In this document: positions 4,216 through 7,140 of the stretch, piece after piece
Position numbering within the stretch: the first letter of the stretch is position 1
How the letters are laid out: each line of letters begins with the position of its first letter
From: a bacterium
GTDB lineage: Bacteria > UBA9089 > CG2-30-40-21 > SBAY01
Assembly (NCBI GenBank): GCA_030018635.1
Contig: JASEHU010000105.1
Location: 1 to 7,140, forward strand
DNA length: 7,140 bases
Direction of reading: 5' to 3'
Translations under genes and position numbers: made by a program
Notes under the pieces: model-generated
What the model was told of the DNA's origin: nothing
The model's database searches: none
Seen by the model: only the letters and a program-made list of their open reading frames with translations

Positions 4216-5406
4216 ATGCGAGCAAAGGTTTTGGTCGTTGATGATGAGGAGTTTAATAGGGAAATGCTTGAGGCTATTTTGGTCACCAATTATGATATAA
4301 CTATGGCTTGTAGTGGAGAAGAGGCATTGGAAAAGGTTAGCCATGAGCCTCCGGATATAATCCTGTTAGATATAATGATGCCACGCATAGATGGGTATGA
4401 AGTTTGCAGACGATTAAAGGAGAAAAAGGAGACAGCCATTATCCCGGTGGTGATGGTAACTGCATTAAGAGAGAAGGAAGATAGGATAAAAGGACTTGAG
4501 GCAGGAGCAGACGATTTTTTGACTAAACCGATAGACCGGGCTGAGGTCTTAGCCAGGGTAAAGTCATTGCTCCGCATAAAGCATCTATACGATGAATTAA
4601 CCGATATCAACACTACCCTGGAGCAACGGGTAAAGGAACAAGTGGAGGAATTACAGCGCACCCATGCTGAAAGAGAACGACTACAGAAAGAGTTAGAGAT
4701 TGCAAGGGATATTCAACAAAGTTTTCTTCCTCAAGTTATTCCTCAAATAGAAGGATTCGAGCTTGCAGCGATTAATATCCCGGCAAAGGAAGTAGGAGGA
4801 GATTTTTATGATTTTATCCCTATCACAGAAGATAAGTGGGGGTTGGTAATAGCAGATGTTTCTGGGAAAGGTATTCCCGCAGCATTATTTATGGCACTAT
4901 CAAGAACCATAATTCGAATCAATACTATAAATAATCCCGCTGCCTCTGAAGCGATATGCAAAGCAAATGCATTCCTGACAGAAGAATCCGAAACAAGCAA
5001 CATGTTTGTTACATTATTTTATGCCATCCTGGATACAAAAAAGAGGAGTTTAACCTATACGAATGCCGGACATAATCCCCCTTTATTAATCAAAACAGCC
5101 AATGGTGAAGTTGCAATGTTAGAAGGGATAGGAATTGCGTTAGGAGTTACATCAGATATTGACCTGGAAGAAAAGGAGATATTTCTGGATAAGGGCAGCA
5201 TTATAGCTTTTTACACCGATGGTGTGATTGAAGCTATTAACGATAAGAAGGAAGAATTTGGGGAAGAAAGGTTTATTAAGGTAATCAAGCAAAACCAGGA
5301 CATGCCGGCACAGAAAATTATTGAGGAAATTCAACAGGAAATTGTTACTTTCAGCAGTAACCAACCTCAGTTTGACGACTTGACATTGGTAGTTTTAAAG
5401 ATATAA
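4216..5406 (+). CDS. Response regulator with SpoIIE/RsbU-type PP2C phosphatase domain
   Basis: A complete 396-residue cytoplasmic protein. Residues 1-122 are a receiver: D9/D10, phospho-acceptor D52 (IILLDIMMPRIDG), T82, K104 (FLTKPID). Residues about 124-170 form a charged coiled coil ending in the LEIARDIQQSFLP motif that commonly precedes this phosphatase. Residues about 180-396 are a SpoIIE-type PP2C domain with metal-binding aspartates in EVGGDFYDF (D196), IADVSGKGIPAALFMA (D214), FYTDGVIEA (D335) and FDDLTLVV (D387/D388), plus TNAGHNPPLL. The family dephosphorylates a serine on anti-sigma-factor antagonists (STAS proteins), so phosphorylation of the receiver would switch a partner-switching sigma pathway. 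No STAS or anti-sigma kinase gene is in the window. It lies downstream of a MITE-like element and 212 bp upstream of the HD-GYP gene, and all key residues are present. The target is inferred. Confidence 0.94.
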   Translation: MRAKVLVVDDEEFNREMLEAILVTNYDITMACSGEEALEKVSHEPPDIILLDIMMPRIDGYEVCRRLKEKKETAIIPVVMVTALREKEDRIKGLEAGADDFLTKPIDRAEVLARVKSLLRIKHLYDELTDINTTLEQRVKEQVEELQRTHAERERLQKELEIARDIQQSFLPQVIPQIEGFELAAINIPAKEVGGDFYDFIPITEDKWGLVIADVSGKGIPAALFMALSRTIIRINTINNPAASEAICKANAFLTEESETSNMFVTLFYAILDTKKRSLTYTNAGHNPPLLIKTANGEVAMLEGIGIALGVTSDIDLEEKEIFLDKGSIIAFYTDGVIEAINDKKEEFGEERFIKVIKQNQDMPAQKIIEEIQQEIVTFSSNQPQFDDLTLVVLKI

Positions 5407-5505
5407 TACAATACTGTTCGGAATGATTAGTATCTTTCAGAATACATCCCACATTTACCTTTCTCAAGTTCCGTTAGGAACATAATATCGGTAGATAACT
5501 TGCAG
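5407..5505. other. Spacer downstream of the phosphatase gene, with a small palindrome
   Basis: Gene-free. It contains the perfect palindrome GTTCC-GTTA-GGAAC (5468-5481) followed by ATAATATCGGTAG, which looks like the edge of a dispersed repeat; I cannot confirm copies elsewhere. A weak ATACT/AGTAT pairing just after the stop (about 5412-5434) is too poor to call a terminator. Confidence 0.4.
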
Positions 5506-5577
5506 ATCCGCAGATTTCACAGATTACGCAGATGAAAAAAGATTAAAAAATCTGTGTAATCTGTGAAATCTGCGGAT
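5506..5577. repeat. 72-bp palindromic repeat with 28-bp arms
   Basis: The left arm 5506-5533 (beginning ATCCGCAGATTTCACAG) and right arm 5550-5577 (ending CTGTGAAATCTGCGGAT) are inverse complements at 27 of 28 positions around a 16-bp A-rich loop. Within each arm the motif (C)AGATT/CAGAT is itself repeated. It can form a very stable hairpin, and may end transcription from the phosphatase gene or insulate the HD-GYP gene, whose ATG is 42 bp away. Sequences of this type occur dispersed in many environmental genomes, to my recollection. Confidence 0.8.
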
Positions 5578-5607
5578 TAAATCTCATTGCATAAGTATAA
5601 TAACAAT

Positions 5608-5613
5608 AAGGAG
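5608..5613 (+). promoter_or_regulatory. Ribosome binding site of the HD-GYP gene
   Basis: AAGGAG, 5 bases before ATG 5619. An in-frame TAA at 5607 rules out any longer N-terminus, so the absence of a membrane segment is real for this gene as it stands. Confidence 0.8.
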
Positions 5614-5618
5614 TTGCT

Positions 5619-6851
5619 ATGTCAATCAAGGAATTAATTAATGCTATAAATTCTATCTCACCAGATAATATCAAACCAATAGAAATGCAGTCCGAAGGAG
5701 AGATTGAGGAGTTAATAGATGCATTAAATAGATTACTTATCGCTTTGCAGAAGAAGACTACAGAAGCCACAAAAAACTTGGAGGATAAAAATTTCACCTT
5801 TTATGCCATAAACTATGCGACTAAGTTAATAGGTTCTACCTTGGAAATGAAGGAATTATTAGATATTGCCATCAATATGCTGCTTGAGATTGCAGAGATG
5901 GAAAAAGGCTCAATAATGTTGGTGAATAAGGATATCTCAGAATTAATGGTGGAAGTGATAAAAGATTTTGATGAGATTAAAGACCCTTCAAAGAAAATAG
6001 ACACTCATGAAGAATTCTTAACCAGGATAATCAAAGAAGGTAAACCATTCTTTTCTAATGAGACAGAAAAATTTCAAGACTTAGGTGATGGGTTAGGAGC
6101 TAATGTCAAGTCTGTTTTATCCATTCCGCTTATGGGGAAGGAGGAGATAATTGGAGTAGTTAATCTTTACAATCACCTAACTAACAAAGAATTGACCCAT
6201 GATGACCTGAATATCATTTCTATATTAACTTCTCAAATAGCAGTATCAATTGAGAATGCACGATTATTCAGTCAGATTAAACAATTTTTCTTCAACACAG
6301 TCAAGGCTTTAGCATCTACTATAGATGCTAAAGACCCCTATACCTATGGACATTCTGAACGGGTAGCACAGTATTCATTAGCCATTGCTGAAGAATTGGG
6401 GTGTAGTTTAAAGGAAAAAGAGGATATTCAGCTGGCAGCGATGCTACATGATATAGGTAAGATTGGGCTTCCTGATGAAATTCTCCATAAACCGAGTGGA
6501 TTAACTGATGAAGAATTTGAAGAGATTAAGAGGCATCCGTTAAAAGGGAGCAAAATATTAGAGCATATAAAAGAACTTACAGCTATCATCCCTGGTATGC
6601 GACATCATCACGAGAGGTTTGAAGGAGGTGGTTATCCCGATAAACTAAAAGGAGAGGATATCCCATTGATAGCCAAAATTATATCCGTAGCTGATGCCTA
6701 TGATGCTATGACATCAGACCGCTCTTATCGTACAAGCTTGGGTTCTGATGAGGCAATAAAAAGAATAAAGGATTGTGCCGGAACACAATTTGACCCAAAG
6801 ATAGTAAATATATTTGTGAATCTTTTTGAAAAGGATAATAGGGAACTGTAA
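5619..6851 (+). CDS. HAMP-GAF-HD-GYP protein, predicted cyclic di-GMP phosphodiesterase
   Basis: A 410-residue protein. Residues 1-45 (IKELINAINSIS...GEIEELIDALNRLLIALQ) resemble the two helices of a HAMP domain. Residues about 60-217 form a GAF sensor domain (TLEMKELLDIAI, GSIMLVN, SVLSIPLMGKEEIIGVVNLYN, LTSQIAVSIENARLF). Residues about 222-405 form an HD-GYP domain: GHSERV (H245), LHDIGKIGLPDEIL (H277/D278, K281), RHP (H306), HHHERFEGGGYP (H330/H331, GYP 338-340) and VADAYDAMTSDRSYR (D359). All expected metal-binding residues are present, so hydrolysis of cyclic di-GMP to pGpG/GMP is likely. The usual HHERxDGxGYP has E335 in place of Asp. HAMP domains normally follow a transmembrane helix, and none is present, so the ancestor may have lost a sensor/membrane part. 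The gene is preceded by a strong palindrome and probably has its own transcription unit. The GAF ligand is unknown. Confidence 0.93.
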   Translation: MSIKELINAINSISPDNIKPIEMQSEGEIEELIDALNRLLIALQKKTTEATKNLEDKNFTFYAINYATKLIGSTLEMKELLDIAINMLLEIAEMEKGSIMLVNKDISELMVEVIKDFDEIKDPSKKIDTHEEFLTRIIKEGKPFFSNETEKFQDLGDGLGANVKSVLSIPLMGKEEIIGVVNLYNHLTNKELTHDDLNIISILTSQIAVSIENARLFSQIKQFFFNTVKALASTIDAKDPYTYGHSERVAQYSLAIAEELGCSLKEKEDIQLAAMLHDIGKIGLPDEILHKPSGLTDEEFEEIKRHPLKGSKILEHIKELTAIIPGMRHHHERFEGGGYPDKLKGEDIPLIAKIISVADAYDAMTSDRSYRTSLGSDEAIKRIKDCAGTQFDPKIVNIFVNLFEKDNREL

Positions 6852-7057
6852 TGAAAAATGTAAAATGAGAGTAAATACTTGAATTTTGCTGCCTTCAAAT
6901 TACTCTTGATGAAATCAAGGTTATCGAATTGTCTAAACGAGGAAGCTCCTCTGGCAGAGAAAGCTCCTCTGGCAGGAGTATATCGCATGTTTGTTGTGGG
7001 GACAGCAGCACAGACTGCAGGCAAGAATGTCTGTGTATCGTCAAAATCAAGTAAAGG
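6852..7057. other. Gene-free stretch with small repeats
   Basis: I see no convincing gene. A weak hairpin follows the HD-GYP stop: AGAGTAA (6868-6874) with TTACTCT (6900-6906), plus inner TTGAA/TTCAA, without a T run. There is a two-copy tandem repeat at 6943-6975 and an inverted repeat CACAGAC (7009-7015)/GTCTGTG (7029-7035). A 60-codon frame at 6879-7061 runs across these repeats, lacks a ribosome site and looks incidental. Confidence 0.5.
6943..6975. repeat. 18-bp-period tandem duplication
   Basis: AAGCTCCTCTGGCAG occurs at 6943-6957 and again at 6961-6975. The first copy overlaps GAGGA-AGC-TCCTC (6939-6951) and the second overlaps CTCCT-CTGGC-AGGAG (6964-6978), so both copies have hairpin potential. 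Confidence 0.7.
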
Positions 7058-7086
7058 TTGACAAAAACCAATAAATTCTGTATAAT
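7058..7086 (+). promoter_or_regulatory. Perfect-consensus sigma70-type promoter
   Basis: TTGACA (7058-7063), a 17-bp spacer, then TATAAT (7081-7086). Both hexamers and the spacing match the vegetative consensus exactly. Transcription would begin near 7093 and read rightward into the possible gene at 7127, after a leader of about 35 bases. Nothing similar was found before the other genes. Confidence 0.75.
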
Positions 7087-7126
7087 TCTAATCTGGATAA
7101 GTATGTTACAAAAAGGTAATGATATA

Positions 7127-7140
7127 ATGAATCAAAGGAA
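7127..7140 (+). CDS. Possible start of a further gene, cut by the window end
   Basis: ATG 7127 is followed by AAT CAA AGG (MNQR...) and runs off the end. AAAAGGT (7111-7117 region) lies about 10 bases upstream and could be the ribosome site. The ATG at 7119 is excluded because it meets TAA two codons later. The only support is position: a consensus promoter lies 41 bp upstream. Too little is present to say anything of function. Confidence 0.35.

Noticed and set aside
1542..5577. CRISPR array
   Set aside because: The repeats are inverted, few and unequal in spacing; no run of direct repeats with unique spacers and no cas gene.
5596..5601. TATAAT before the HD-GYP gene as a -10 box
   Set aside because: There is no -35 match at 16-18 bp upstream (that position is the palindrome arm), and transcription would begin at the ribosome site itself.
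6868..6906. Rho-independent terminator after the HD-GYP gene
   Set aside because: The stem is short and AT-rich with bulges, and no run of T follows; recorded only as a weak hairpin.
6879..7061. 60-codon frame containing VYRMFVVGTAAQTAGKN
   Set aside because: No ribosome site, crosses a tandem duplication and an inverted repeat, and lies ahead of a promoter reading away from it; more likely repeat sequence.

Overview
The window is AT-rich DNA from an uncultured-looking bacterium. The genes are of two kinds: intracellular signalling genes (histidine-kinase/receiver proteins, a SpoIIE-type phosphatase, an HD-GYP phosphodiesterase) and fragments broken by repeats. The one surface-protein fragment (an OmpL47/Ig-like repeat) and the dense palindromic repeats suggest a free-living Gram-negative or candidate-phylum genome. 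I cannot name the lineage. Every recognised gene lies on the + strand.

Layout. 3-251 is the C-terminal end of an IS1634-type transposase, followed by its presumed right end (252-344). At about 345 a 5'-truncated hybrid histidine kinase begins (HATPase-REC-REC, to 1523). A 167-bp nested palindrome (1542-1708) separates it from an intact DivK/CheY-like single receiver (1727-2098). From 2099 to 4200 the window is a mosaic of debris and small palindromic elements: a TGTAACC-type MITE-like element (2102-2256), a 131-bp element with perfect 21-bp inverted ends (2323-2453), a second kinase fragment (2454-2951), a four-helix-bundle (IVS/suffix family) gene broken in two by a GTAG palindrome (2935-3648), one orphan Ig-like repeat (about 3632-3931), and a second TGTAACC element (3996-4196) flanked by a 6-bp direct repeat.

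From 4216 the genes are intact again: REC-SpoIIE phosphatase (4216-5406), a spacer with a 28-bp-arm palindrome (5506-5577), and HAMP-GAF-HD-GYP (5619-6851). The window ends with a gene-free stretch, a perfect-consensus sigma70-type promoter (7058-7086) and the first codons of a possible further gene (7127 on).

How the genes could work together (inference). The receivers would take phosphate from hybrid kinases. The REC-phosphatase would turn this into partner-switching (anti-sigma antagonist) control, and the HD-GYP protein would lower cyclic di-GMP. Both kinase copies present lack the phospho-accepting DHp helix, so the phosphodonor must be encoded elsewhere. No CRISPR array, tRNA or rRNA was seen. 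The most notable content is the set of at least five palindromic repeat types placed at gene breakpoints and gene starts.
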